A stretch of DNA of 64,000 bases from Ilex aquifolium (Eukaryota > Streptophyta > Magnoliopsida > Aquifoliales > Aquifoliaceae). A program made the position numbers and the translations under genes. Every line of letters starts with the position of its first letter. Within the stretch, counting starts at the first letter, position 1. The stretch lies in NCBI GenBank assembly GCA_951799425.1, contig OX637402.1:1178501-1242500 (forward strand), written 5' to 3'. Positions 1 through 10,213 of this stretch are shown piece after piece. The notes beneath the pieces are model-generated. The model was given only the letters and a program-made list of their open reading frames with translations, was not told where the DNA came from and searched no databases.

Positions 1-2
1 TG

Positions 3-778
3 AAGGAAGTTGTGAGAACTGAGGTGCTTAAGCTATTAGATGCAGGGATAATCTTTCTCATCTCTGATAGTAAATGGGTGAGCCCAACGCAAGTTGTGCC
101 CAAAAATTCTGGAGTCACAGTGGCAAAAAATGATGCCAATGAACTAGTACCAACTCGAGTCGTCACAGGATGGTGAATGTGCATAGACTATCGAAAGCTC
201 AATTTGGTAACTAGAAAAGACCATTTCCCTCTTCCCTTTCTTGATCAAGTTTTATAGAGAATTGCAGGCCATGTATTCTACTGTTTCCTTGATGGGTATT
301 CTGGGTATAATCAAATTGAGATAGCACTAGATGACCAGGAGAAAACAACATTCACATGTAACGCTCCTGCAACATTCCAAAGGTGCATGCTGAGTTCGTT
401 TAGCGACATGGTTGAGATTTTTTGGAAGTGTTCATGGATGATTTCTCTGTATATGGTGACTCGTTTGATTTGTGTCTAACAAACCTAGAGAAGGTGTTGA
501 TAAGGTGTAAGGAAGCCAATCTAGTGCTCCATTGGGAAAAATGTCATTTCAAGGTAACACAATGCATTGTTCTAGGTCACATTGTGTCGTCTGAAGGCAT
601 AAAAGTTGACAAGGCAAAAATCGATCTGATTGAAAATTTGCCTGCTCCCAAGACAGTAAATGATGTCCGATCATTCCTAGGACATGCAGAGTTCTACAAG
701 AGATTCATAAAAGACTTTAGTACCATATCTAAACCCATGTGTCATCTCCTAAGTCAGGATGTATCGTTTTTGGAGTGA
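3..778 (+). pseudogene. Reverse transcriptase part of Athila-type pol, broken
   Basis: Read in frame from base 3, the product shows the usual gypsy RT blocks: a KLLDAGII start region, CIDYRKLN, and LDGYSGYNQ with the first catalytic aspartate. From 422 it gives FMDDFSVYG (the YxDD box) and the thumb region ending in SFLGHAEFYKRFIKDF. Breaks: an in-frame TGA just before CIDYRKLN (about 174), a TAG at about 257, an in-frame loss of about 15 codons between FTC and NAPATF (about 360) that removes the RMPFGL block, and a 1-base frameshift in a T run near 415-421. A second frameshift near 770 separates RT from RNase H. The enzyme cannot work from this copy. Confidence 0.9.
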
Positions 779-2582
779 AGCATGCCAGAAAGCTTTTGAT
801 AAGCTTAAAGGTATGTTAATTTTCACCCCAAGAATGCAACCCCCTGACTGGACCCTGCCGTTTGAACTAATGTGTGATGTAAGTGATTATGTTGTAGGCG
901 CTGTGTTGGGACAAAGAAAGGACAAGAAACCCTATGTGATTTACTATGCAAGCAAAACTTTGAATGATGCTCAAATGAATTATTCAACGACTGAAAAAGA
1001 ATTACTTGCTGTAGTTTTTGCTTTGGAGAAATTTCGCTCTTATCTTGTTGGTTCTTCTGTTATTGTGTTCATTGACCATGCAGCATTAAAATTTTTGCTC
1101 ACAAAAAAGGATGCCAAGCCAAGGCTCTTAAGATGGATACTCTTACTCCAAGAGTTTGATCTGATCATTAAGGACAAGAAAGGTGTTGAGAATGTGGTGG
1201 CAGAACATTTGTCCAGATTAACGTATGAATTTCATGAGGATGGACTGTCAATCAATGAGAATTTCCCTAATGAGCAACTGTTCACAATCATGGAAACACC
1301 ATGGTACACTGATATTGCTAACTTCCATGCTACTGATATGTTTCATCCTTCCTTTACATTGATGGATAGAAATAGATTTATGTGGGAGGTTCGTAATTTC
1401 TTTTGGGAGGATCCATACGTATTTAAGTACTGTAAGGACCAAATATTAAGGCGTTGCATCCCCGAGCTTGAGAGCAGGCAGGTAATATCATTTTGCCATT
1501 CTGAAGCATGTGGTGGCCATTTCTCATCAAATAAAACAACTGCGAAAATCTTGCAGTGTAGATTTTATTGGCCCACACTTTTTAAAGATGTCCATGCCTT
1601 TTGTCTAACGTGTGATAGATGCCAAAAGTTGGGAAGCATTTTTAAAAGAAATATGATGCCATTAAACCCCATTCTGGTGATTGAAATTTTTGACTGTTGG
1701 GGCATTGATTTTATGGGACCATTTCCCCCTTCCTTTGGCTATCTATACATTTTAGTGGCTGTAGACTATGTGTCCAAATGGGTTGAGGCAATTCCATGCC
1801 GAAATAATGATCACCGAACAGTGATCAAGTTTTTAAAAGAAAATATTTTGCCCCGTTTTGGAATTCCGAAATCTATCATAAGTGATGGGGGTGCTCATTT
1901 TTGCAATTGTCCTTTCTGGAATTTGATGAAAAAATATTTGATTTTTCACAAAATTGCAACCCCTTATCATCCACAAACTAGTGGACAGGCAGAATTGACT
2001 AATCGAGAGATTAAACTGATTTTAGAAAAAACGGTAAACCCAGACCGCAAAGATTGGTCGTTAAGATTAACTGATGCACTCTGGGCATATTGCACTGCTT
2101 TCAAAATAATTTTGGGCATGTCTCTCTATCGATTAGTCTATGGCAAGCCTTGTCACCTTCCTGTGAAATTGGAACACAGAGCATACTGGGCCATTAAAGC
2201 AATGAACTTCGACCTAGACAAGGCTGGACTCTCAAGAAAACTTCAAATTAATGAGTTAGAGGAATTGAGAAATGAGGCATATGACAATGCAAAAATTGCT
2301 AAGTACAGAATGAAAATTTTTCATGACAAGAATATTGTGCAAAAGTCTTTTGAACCTTCTCAAAAAGTACTGCTATATAATTCAGAGCTTCATCTTTTTC
2401 CTAGTAAGTTGAGATCAAGATGGACTGGACCTTACATTGTCAAACAAGTGTTTGGACATGGAGCAGTGGAGGTGAAAAATCCACCAAACGGTAATATTTT
2501 TACCGTCAACGGTCAGCGTCTGAAACCATTTTTGGAAGACTTTGTTAAAGATGTGGGAACTATTTTTTTTAATGGATCCTGA
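759..2582 (+). CDS. RNase H-integrase segment of Athila-type pol (607-codon open frame)
   Basis: This open frame continues pol after a frameshift near 770. RNase H lies at about residues 10-150: MCDVSDY with a catalytic Asp, [13 protein letters not shown] with a Glu, and [11 protein letters not shown] with an Asp. The integrase zinc-binding region is at about 245-300 (two His, then CLTCDRC). The DDE core is visible as [16 protein letters not shown] and [16 protein letters not shown]-terminal RWTGPYIV block precedes the stop. No internal stop is present, so this half of pol is much better preserved than the RT. The first Met codon is only where the frame opens, since the native protein is a polyprotein. 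Codons are AT-rich like the rest of the element. Confidence 0.88.
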   Translation: MYRFWSEACQKAFDKLKGMLIFTPRMQPPDWTLPFELMCDVSDYVVGAVLGQRKDKKPYVIYYASKTLNDAQMNYSTTEKELLAVVFALEKFRSYLVGSSVIVFIDHAALKFLLTKKDAKPRLLRWILLLQEFDLIIKDKKGVENVVAEHLSRLTYEFHEDGLSINENFPNEQLFTIMETPWYTDIANFHATDMFHPSFTLMDRNRFMWEVRNFFWEDPYVFKYCKDQILRRCIPELESRQVISFCHSEACGGHFSSNKTTAKILQCRFYWPTLFKDVHAFCLTCDRCQKLGSIFKRNMMPLNPILVIEIFDCWGIDFMGPFPPSFGYLYILVAVDYVSKWVEAIPCRNNDHRTVIKFLKENILPRFGIPKSIISDGGAHFCNCPFWNLMKKYLIFHKIATPYHPQTSGQAELTNREIKLILEKTVNPDRKDWSLRLTDALWAYCTAFKIILGMSLYRLVYGKPCHLPVKLEHRAYWAIKAMNFDLDKAGLSRKLQINELEELRNEAYDNAKIAKYRMKIFHDKNIVQKSFEPSQKVLLYNSELHLFPSKLRSRWTGPYIVKQVFGHGAVEVKNPPNGNIFTVNGQRLKPFLEDFVKDVGTIFFNGS

Positions 2583-3360
2583 ATATTCCGCGAATATTCG
2601 CGCCTAGCGACACTCAAACGGATCGGGTCAGGAAAAATCCGACCCATCCCGACCCGAGAGGACGCCTTTATAAGGCCTCCATCCTTTTTTCCCTTTTCCT
2701 CATCCACCGCTACTAGCCCCCCCTTCCTCTTCTTTTTCTTCATTTTCGCTGTTCTGTGAAAAATGACCCCCATATTCTTCTTCTTCTTCTTCTTCGTTGT
2801 TCTCTATTCTCTGTAAAAACAACCCACCCCCTACAAATCCATGACCATATACCCCGAAGACCCAGTCCTTTGTTTAATGATTTGGATTGTATATCTGTAT
2901 TTGTACATGGATGTTCTTCTTCTGTTTGCACTTAGGGTGAAGGGTTTCCATCCTTGCCAAAACCCAGATCTCCCTAAAAATGATTAATTGTTGTGTTTTT
3001 TTTTTTTTTTTTTTTGTAGGTTTCGGCAGATGAATAGATCTCTACCTTACAACCTCATTTCCAAACTCCATAAACTGGTAAATTCGAAACATTGGGGACA
3101 CTGTTCAGTTTAGGTTGGGGGGTGTGATCTACAGTTCCAGTTTGTTCCAGTTTCGTATTTGCAATTCTAGTTTTGTATCTGAATAGTTCTGCATTTAAAA
3201 AAAACAAAAAACAATAAATTTTCTATTTATTTTTATTCTGGATTACGTATTTTTACAGTATTTTTGCTTATATTTCATGATCATGTCGAATGCAGCTTCA
3301 ATCATCTTTGTGATTGACATACGTTAAAGAACCAGATAGGGTGTCTTTAGTTTAGTAAGC
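2583..3360 (+). promoter_or_regulatory. Post-pol non-coding region with palindrome and TATA-like box
   Basis: Seven bases after the pol stop codon lies a perfect 14-bp palindrome CGCGAATATTCGCG (2589-2602). It is followed by a GC-rich stretch with CGGGTC and GACCCG in inverted copies, then TTTATAA at 2667-2673 and a pyrimidine-rich tract with TTC repeats (2772-2796). The layout resembles the LTR promoters in this window. The next coding sequence starts at 3361, about 690 bp after the TATA-like box. That it promotes a separate transcript is inference. 3001-3016 is a poly-T run. Confidence 0.4.
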
Positions 3361-3766
3361 ATGGATAGTAAACTTTTTTGGTTCAGTTTAGGCGTTTTAC
3401 ACATTTTTCCATCTGATGTGCATGATGTGATAATGAGAAAGGCAAGAGTTGTGAGAAAAAATTGAAATCCGAGAAGAACAAGCAAAACCATTGTGTGGCA
3501 GAAGCACTTTTGCTAAACGTTGTCGTGCCAAACGACTGGGTGCTTGTAAACAATGTGGCAGGATCTTTCACATGAAGAAATACAATCAGTGCTTTGAACC
3601 AATTTCGGGTCGTGCAACCGATCGATTAAACTGGATAGTGTATGGGTAGAGTAAGAATTTTCCTGAGACGCCATCTTATACCAGTCCTATACTTACACGT
3701 TATGTGCGACAAAAAGTTGGAAGGGCCACTAATAATGACATAGACACAAGCGATGACTCAGATTAG
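3361..3766 (+). pseudogene. Small Cys/His ORF of the Athila-type family, frameshifted
   Basis: Starts at ATG 3361 (MDSKLFWFSLG). After a frameshift near 3455-3460 the homologous protein continues to a TAG at 3764-3766, with one further in-frame TAG at about 3646. It aligns over its whole length with the 134-aa product at 25728-26132 (minus). Shared features are FP-DVH-IM--A, PLCG-ST-AK, a C-x2-C-x4-H-x6-C cluster, EPISGR, DRL-WI, and PETPSY near the C-terminus. The spacing from His to the last Cys is six residues, against four in an ordinary retroviral zinc knuckle. Function is unknown; a nucleic-acid-binding role is only suggested by the Cys/His cluster. It lies 3' of pol, where Athila elements often carry env-like genes, but it has no visible signal peptide or membrane span. 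Confidence 0.72.
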
Positions 3767-5580
3767 ATTATTTTTTTGACAAAACTGTGAAAATTGTGTT
3801 TTTGGGATGAAAGCCAAGGGTCCGAATTTTTGTAAAAAGTGTAAATATCTTTTTATTAGATGTACAAAATCCTTTTTAGTTGAAAAAAAAAATGGGCCGA
3901 GTAAGGAATGTCCTAGAATGCCAACCTGTAGCGTGGATAGGGACTTATCCTGAGACACCATAGTTTTCTAAGTTCTATTTGGGCATTTAGTCTTCTTTCA
4001 ATTTTCATATATAAATGTGTATGTAAATAATTTTAATTTTTATTTGACATCTGAAAGCCAGTTTCACAAAAAATAAAAAACATCATTTCCTTGAAAAATG
4101 GTATTTTCTCTATGTTTAAATGTCAAATGTACATTGATATTTGTTATTCTTAAGGTACAAAATGACCAGACTTGAACATAGAATTGATATATAACCGACA
4201 TTCTTTGAAAACCTGACATAACCAGTGGAGATAACGAAGAATACCATGGTAAGTTTTCGAGTCTTGCGATGCTTTTGAGAGAAAATCAACATTTACTCAA
4301 GTAAGTTTTTTACTTTCTATCCTTGAATAATCTCATTATTATTGTTTTGATTGATGCAAATAGGGTAGTCTATTGATATATCCCACAAAGAATCTATTCA
4401 TACGAACATACATGTGCACATGCTTGAGAAAGGATCTTAGGCCATCTTTGATTTAATTTTTTAGCCTTAGCCATTTCTTTTTACAAAATTATATCCCTAG
4501 TTAGCCGTGATTGAGCCTTTAATGTGTGATTTCTTTTTCATGTAATCCATATGATAACCGAGCCACAGGAAAATATATTTGACATACCTTTGCTATCTAA
4601 TTTTCTTACACCCTCTTATAAATCAGTATGATATAGAAAAGCAAGAGAAAAATAAAATAAGATGGTGGCTACTGTTCAAAGAAAGAAAAGTATGTGGAAA
4701 CAACTGGAAAAAAAAAAAGAAGAAGAAAATGGCCAAGAAAGTGAAAAATAAAAAAAAAATGAAGAAAGAAATACCATGTAGGTGAAGTTTCGAAAAGCTA
4801 GAAAGAGGTGTGCTACATTACATAAAGAAAGGATAACTTTTGAATACCATTGATGTCGTTTCGTTAGCCACTGACCCCTGGCCACATTATAACCTATAAA
4901 AGACCTAATTGATCACAAGTCTGATGAATGTGTAGGTCGTCAATCAAAAGTGTGGGGTATGTTAAACAATATTACTTTATTTGTATCAATATTCTTCCAT
5001 GAGATTATGTCAAACCTGATTAGTCTGTTTCCTTGGATTTCAATCCCGTAATTGTTGAGAATGTGAATTTACAATTAACCTTCTTCTGATCACATGATTT
5101 TGAGAAAAAAATCACTACAATCGGAGAGAATTTTTGCTGAGAGATTTCTAAGAGAGGATTGTGAAATTAAAGCTATCCATGGAAGGTTGTAAAAAAGAGT
5201 TTTTGTTATATAATAATTCTTGTCGCTAGAATGATTATTCTTACTACATAGGGAATTTCAAATACCAATGTAACAAGTGCTTATTTTTACATAGAGTACG
5301 TACCTATGACAGAGAAGTGTTTGGGAAACAATTCGAAATTAAGGGATGGGTGTCTCCACGATCATGGTGCTACCTCATTCTGACAAGAAATCTTACATAT
5401 ACACATCTTTTAAACTGGAGTTTGTAGGTAGCTTCACTGAAAACATTCACAAGACAAAACTCATCCACTAGGGATTACCTAAGGGTTTAACGGCTTTTCG
5501 CATATGCTAAATACAATCGTGTCATCTACGAAAGTGATTTTATTTTGTTATGTTGTTATTTATTACTGAGGACTAGCAAT
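3767..5580 (+). other. Conserved 3' non-coding block of the Athila-type family
   Basis: No credible coding sequence is seen in these 1.8 kb; short open frames here are A-rich chance frames. Several stretches match the reverse strand of 22637-24300 in the pol-less element. One is the segment around 4850-4890 (CCACTGACCCCTGG), matching 23300-23360. Another is the segment at 5410-5530, matching 22680-22810 in inverted form (GTTTGTAGGTAGCTTCACTG). Conservation of non-coding DNA between a pol-bearing and a pol-less relative suggests cis functions such as packaging or RNA structure (inference). Confidence 0.65.
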
Positions 5581-5597
5581 GTTTAGGTTGGGGAGTG
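5581..5597 (+). other. Polypurine tract of the Athila-type element
   Basis: GTTTAGGTTGGGGAGTG directly precedes the LTR start TGATTAACCC. The pol-less element has the matching tract GTTTAAGTTAGGGGGTG before the same LTR start. This site primes plus-strand DNA synthesis in LTR retrotransposons. Confidence 0.8.
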
Positions 5598-7151
5598 TGA
5601 TTAACCCTAATTAATGCATAATTTAATTAAATTAATAGGTCAATTGTGTTTGTTAAACAAAGTTAAAAGAGTCAAAGTAAGACAAATTAGGGTTAGTATG
5701 TGAATTAGGGATAATGCATTAATTGTTGTTCTTTTCAGGGTTTCGTGTGTCAAAGCTACAAACTATTGGGGAGCCAACTGTATCAAAGCTAGAAACTACT
5801 GGGGAGCCAACTGTATCAAAACTACAAACTATTGGGGTGCCAATTGACAAAACTACAAACTATAGGGGTGCCAATGTCAAAGCTCAAAACAAAGGGGGAT
5901 CAAAGTGTAATTCAAACCCTCCCTTTTTCGTTGTGGAAAACCCTCCAAAAGATTCCTCCTTCACGGCTTGAAGTCGGATAGCTTGAAGCTTAAGGGCTCT
6001 CGGAATTCCCTTTCAAGCTTTCTCGAGTCACCCTAACGTAGTCCGAGTAGCTAGTCTTGAAGGAAGACGGACAACACGGACCAGGCACTCTTCCTAAAGT
6101 ATTATTCCTTTCTTTATTGCTTTATTTTATTGTATTATTGCTTTCTTTTATTGTATTATTGCTTTCTTTTATTTCCATTGTTTGAGCTTCCTTCTTCCCT
6201 TAGAGGAGTGAAACTCTTCCACTTTTCTAGAGCTTTACCAAAGCCGTAAAGGGTGGAAAGTGATTCACTCATTCTTTGTCAAAGATCGGCTCCTTGTGTA
6301 GTGTATTTTACCTTGTAACTCCTCTACTTGGAGGGATGAGCATCACTCACTTTTCTAGCTTTACCAAAGCCATGAAGAGTGAGTAGTTTCTCATTCACTC
6401 TTTAGTAAAAGGTGATGGACATGTATAAATCATTCGGAAGTTATATTTGTGCATTTCGTTTATGCTTAATGCTTTATATTTCACTTGTTTATTGAATGAT
6501 TGAATGCATCTAGTAAAGCTAAGGTACTTTGTTAACCGTGAGTACTTTCTATGATGTAGATGACTCTTGACATAGAAAGACTCATTGGTTCAAGACAAGT
6601 ACCCCGACTAGATCTTCATGACTACATTTCAATCTTCACCATTATTGTGCTTCAATTAAAGAATGGAATACTAATGCCATGGTTGGATGCCTTGTAGAAA
6701 CACTTGCTTGTTTGTAGACGGGTTGAGTCTCGGCACATACAATTCTTGTAAACTTCTACAAAGACACCGGAACCATGCTATTAATTCTCACAATCCATTT
6801 TTATCTTCCGATTAACTTTATGTTGACACGGTGGTTAATTGAGTTCCCAAGCACAAGTATAATAAATCGGATGGTTAATACATGTGCAGATCCTCGAGCT
6901 AAAGGGTGACTGTTACATTTGAGAACTTCTTATATTTTGTCTAGAAAATTCCCTTGGAAAGAATCTTATATTTTGTCCAGAAAAATCCATAAACATCACA
7001 ACTTTAAATCTCAAGGATTCCAATCACTAAGGTCTTTATCACTGCTTACTTTTAAACACCAGTATTAGGTCCCTGTGGATTCGACTCCGGACTTAACCGG
7101 ATTATTACTACAACTTGACCGCCTGCACTTGAGTGTACACATTTCGGATCA
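5598..7151 (+). repeat. 3' LTR of the Athila-type element (about 1.55 kb)
   Basis: Begins TGATTAACCC after the polypurine tract and ends GGATCA at 7151, where Tekay-type integrase sequence begins a few bases later. The ends TGAT...ATCA are inverted copies. The last 100 bases resemble the matching end of the LTRs at 20645 and 26584 (CCTGTGGATTCGA against TCTGTGGGATCGA, then CTTGAGTGTA against CTTGGGTGTA). A TATAAAT lies at about 6425. The 5' LTR is outside the window, so its age cannot be judged. Confidence 0.8.
5747..5885 (+). repeat. About 33-bp tandem repeat, four copies, inside the LTR
   Basis: The unit contains CTACAAACTATTGGGG followed by a short AT-rich spacer with GCCAA(C/T)TG. Four diverged copies follow one another, the last shortened. 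It lies near the 5' end of the LTR (U3), where retroelements often carry repeated enhancer modules; that role is inference. Confidence 0.75.
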
Positions 7152-7154
7152 AGT

Positions 7155-7700
7155 CAGACACCTCGGAGAAAGTGGACTTGATACGGAAGCGTCTTCTCAC
7201 GGCTCAGAGTTGACAGAAGAGCTACACTGACAGACGGCGACGATCTCTAGAGTTTGAGGTGGGATATCACGTCTTCTTGAAGGTGATTCCTAAGAGGGGA
7301 GTGGTCAGGTTCGGGAAGCGAGGAAAGCTGTCGCCGAGGTATATTGGGCCCTTCAAGATACTCGAGAGGGTTGGTACAGTTGCTTACCGGTTGGCGTTAC
7401 CGTCAAATCTAACGGGTGTTCACACGGTGTTCCATGTCTCTATGCTCCAGAAGTATACTCCAGATCTGACACATGTGGTGGATTGGGGTGAACTGATTGT
7501 TGATACGGATGAGACCTTTGAGGAAGGACCGGTGTGTATCATGAATAGCCGAGAGCAGGTTTTGTGAAGCAAGACCGTGAGGCTAGTGAAAGTGTTGTGG
7601 CAGCACCGAGGTGTGGAGGCGTCATGAGAGCGTTAGGACACTATACGTACCAGTTATCCTTTCTTATTCAAGGATGGAGGTACATTCTTATAGCCACTTA
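7155..7700 (+). pseudogene. C-terminal integrase and chromodomain-like tail of Tekay-type pol
   Basis: In frame from about 7155 the product gives SDTSEKVDLI, then SLEFEVGYHVFLKV, FGKRGKLSPRYIGPF and GVHTVFHVSMLQKY, the typical integrase C-terminus of chromoviruses. It then gives SKTVRLVKVLWQHRGVEAS, a group II (CR) chromodomain-like motif. Homology to the copy at 34000-34468 is clear. Stops at 7214-7216 (TGA), 7565-7567 (TGA) and about 7627 (TGA) interrupt it. The first two replace arginine codons, as expected from CGA-to-TGA change at a methylated CpG. The longest uninterrupted frame is 7259-7567. Confidence 0.85.
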
Positions 7701-7770
7701 GTATTATGTGACTATAGCATATGCATGTAGTTGAATGTGCATGTGTGTGAATTTCAGAGACGAAATTCTT

Positions 7771-7785
7771 TTAAGGGGGGAAAAA
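7771..7785 (+). other. Polypurine tract of the 7152-11067 Tekay-type element
   Basis: TTAAGGGGGGAAAAA directly precedes the LTR start TGTAAAACCC. Just upstream is GAGACGAAATTCT, resembling the GAGGACGAAACTTTC motif before the polypurine tracts of the other Tekay-type elements here. Confidence 0.8.
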
Positions 7786-8173
7786 TGTAAAACCCGGGTA
7801 AATTTGAATTTTTGTGAAAAATGGGCAAAACGATAATTAGCCACTTCGGTGTGGGTTGAAAATCTATTTTTTTCTTGAACTAGGATGAAGAAACGGACCT
7901 CACCGTTGGATTCGTCTCGCGAATCTAATTACCCTGTCCATTTTTGTCGAATTCCGAGACAATCAGATTTTTCACGTTTTACGAGGCGATCGGGTGTCGG
8001 GTGACCTCAAAAATTACTCCGGAAATAAATTTTTGAAAATTTTAAAATAATTTAAGGGAATTTCATATAAAAAAAATTTGAACTTAAATCGGGACGAAAT
8101 TTAATCATTTCGGGACGAAAACGGACCCAGGAATAGGAAACACCTGGCGCGATGTGGACCAAGCATTAAAGGG

Positions 8174-8180
8174 TATAAAT
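8174..8180 (+). promoter_or_regulatory. LTR TATA box
   Basis: TATAAAT in a GC-flanked context near the LTR start, followed by a purine-rich leader. It is the probable promoter of the Tekay-type element, based on sequence only. Confidence 0.55.
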
Positions 8181-8544
8181 AGGAGACAAAAATCTAATTT
8201 TTCTCCACAACTCTCTGCTGGGTTTTAACGTTGGAAGAGAAGAGAGGGAAGAGAGGAAAAAGAGAGAAAGCTCCACCTTCTTTCTACGATCTGCGAAGTT
8301 CCGCCAGTCGAAATCCTTCGGGCCAAGTATTAAAGTACATCTATGCGACGAGGGCTACGCAATCATACCAAAAAGGACGGATTTCACCGAAGATTCAAAA
8401 ACCAAATCTTGGAAAAATCAAAGTTAGAGCTTGGGAGGTATTCTTGGAGGCTTTCTACAACTCGTATTATGCTCCAAGAGGTAGGGTTTTCTCCATAACT
8501 AGGTTTATTTCAAACCTAGGATGATTAAATGAAATGGGTAAGTT

Positions 8545-8912
8545 GTTAGATGTATTTTAACAATTTCCTATTGTAGTTGATTTAATGGAAATGGGTAAAT
8601 TCAATTCTAGTATGAATTGGTAATTAGAAATTGCTAGCTTGTGATTTCTTGGAAGTTTTGATAGTTGGGTATGCAGAAACCACTTAATGTGATTTCTTGA
8701 GTTATGTGATGAATTTGGGCACATAAATGTTAGATGTATTTTAACACTTGTCTATTGTAGTTGATTTAATGAAAAATGGATAAATTCAATTCTAGTATGA
8801 AATTGGTAATTAGAAATTGATAGCTTGTGATTTCTTGGAAGTTTTGACAATTGGGTATGTAGAAACCACTTAATGTGATTTCTTTAGTTATGTGATGAAT
8901 TTGGGCATTTTA
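8545..8912 (+). repeat. 184-bp tandem duplication inside the LTR
   Basis: GTTAGATGTATTTTAACA begins copies at 8545 and 8729. The two copies match closely through to GATGAATTTGGGCA. This is a direct duplication within the transcribed part of the LTR. Confidence 0.85.
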
Positions 8913-10213
8913 TGTGATTACATAATTTGGTGCCTTGAAGATGTTTAATTAAATGCCTATGTGAAATTAAGTGTGTTATTGCATAGATTATGTATAACAT
9001 GCTTGGAAAAATAGTAGTTGAATGAAAATATTGATATATGTTTGTTGATATATTGACATTATGATGAATTATGGTAATTATATGCTTGGGATATAATTTT
9101 GCCATGGAATATGTTGTTATGTGGTTAAATTGACTCATATGGCATTCATAGCATATTCGACATGATTGTTGTTTTGTAATTGTGCATTACATTACATATG
9201 CACGGAGACATCGCATTTTGTCGGTGTGTGTGCATGGTTGTCATCAAACACCACACTTGGTGGATGATGGTTGAGCTCGAAAAAGTTGGGTCGAGGACTC
9301 AACTGAGTTGCACGGTTTTCATGGTAAATTGGGTCGGGGTTTGCAGAAAAGGATAGACTATCTCTCGGGTGAGAGACCCGGTGTTTAGGATACGCACTCC
9401 CTTAGTTTCGTTCATAAAGTGTGTCGGTGTACGCGGAACCGTTGGTGGAAGTCCATGAATTTCGTGTCGGCTGGGGGCCGTTGGTGTAAGTCCATAAATA
9501 CCCACCCCAAGAAGACCCGGAAATTTTTAAAAGGCCATTGGATGTGCAACATCAATGGCAAGGGCTTGGAATGCCCGGTTTTATACTCATGGCATTGAAT
9601 GGGTGATGGGAGCTAGTAAAGGCTAGGGTTGAATTGCATGAGTGAGTCTCATCTCATTTCATGGCATGATATAGTGAATTCCAACATTGAATTGCATATT
9701 CTTGATTGGAATATTTTGTGGCTTGTTGAAATTGCATGTGACATTTCATATGCATCTAGGTTGGAGAGTAGTCTCTTTAGGAGATACCCTATTGAGCGTA
9801 GCTCACCCTTTATGGGGAACGTTTCAGGTGTGGGGTATACACCGGTGGACGGCTCACGCTCGTGGCCTCAAGGATGAAGAAAAGCCGACTTGTGGCTTTT
9901 AAAATCATCTTTTGTAAAACATTTGCTAAATTTGATTTTGGGTATGTAAATCTATGGACGGTTTTATACTCATGTTGTTATATGGGTATGGATAAATGGA
10001 CCCGATGTGGTCAATGTTGTATGATTGCACATGTTGTGTTTTGGGTAGGGCTCCCCTTACAAATGTGACTCTGTCCAAATTATATAAATTATGGATCCCA
10101 GTAAATGGAGCATAACGACGTGATATCGAGTTACACGGTATCCACGAGTATTCCGCGGGTTGATGGGTGATCAACGAGGTTGACAAAGGACCCTCGGTTT
10201 TTGGGGCGTCACA

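Larger units (their letters stand above)
1..7151 (+). mobile_element. Athila-type Ty3/gypsy retrotransposon, 5' part outside window
   Basis: Order seen: reverse transcriptase (broken), RNase H, integrase, a small Cys/His ORF, about 1.8 kb of non-coding DNA, a polypurine tract and a 3' LTR. The gag, protease and 5' LTR would lie left of base 1. The Athila assignment rests on the RT motif FMDDFSVYG and the following RNase H and integrase, which resemble Athila/Tat proteins, and on the LTR start TGATTAACCC shared with the element at 20645-28556, which uses a tRNA-Asp primer. The right end abuts a Tekay-type integrase gene at 7157, so this element inserted into that one. The left TSD is outside the window. 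Confidence 0.88.
7786..10213 (+). repeat. 3' LTR of the Tekay-type element (about 2.4 kb)
   Basis: Starts TGTAAAACCCGGG and ends GGGGCGTCACA. A TATA box (GGGTATAAATAGG) is at about 8171-8183. Downstream, 8231-8524 is open but looks like leader sequence. The tail carries motifs shared with the other Tekay-type LTRs here, for example GGACCCGATGTGGTCAATG at about 9999 and GGGTAGGGCTCCCC at about 10044. Confidence 0.75.

Noticed and set aside
1-2582. Endogenous pararetrovirus (Caulimoviridae) RT
   Set aside because: A Ty3/gypsy integrase follows RNase H, and an LTR and polypurine tract are present; pararetroviruses lack an integrase and LTRs.
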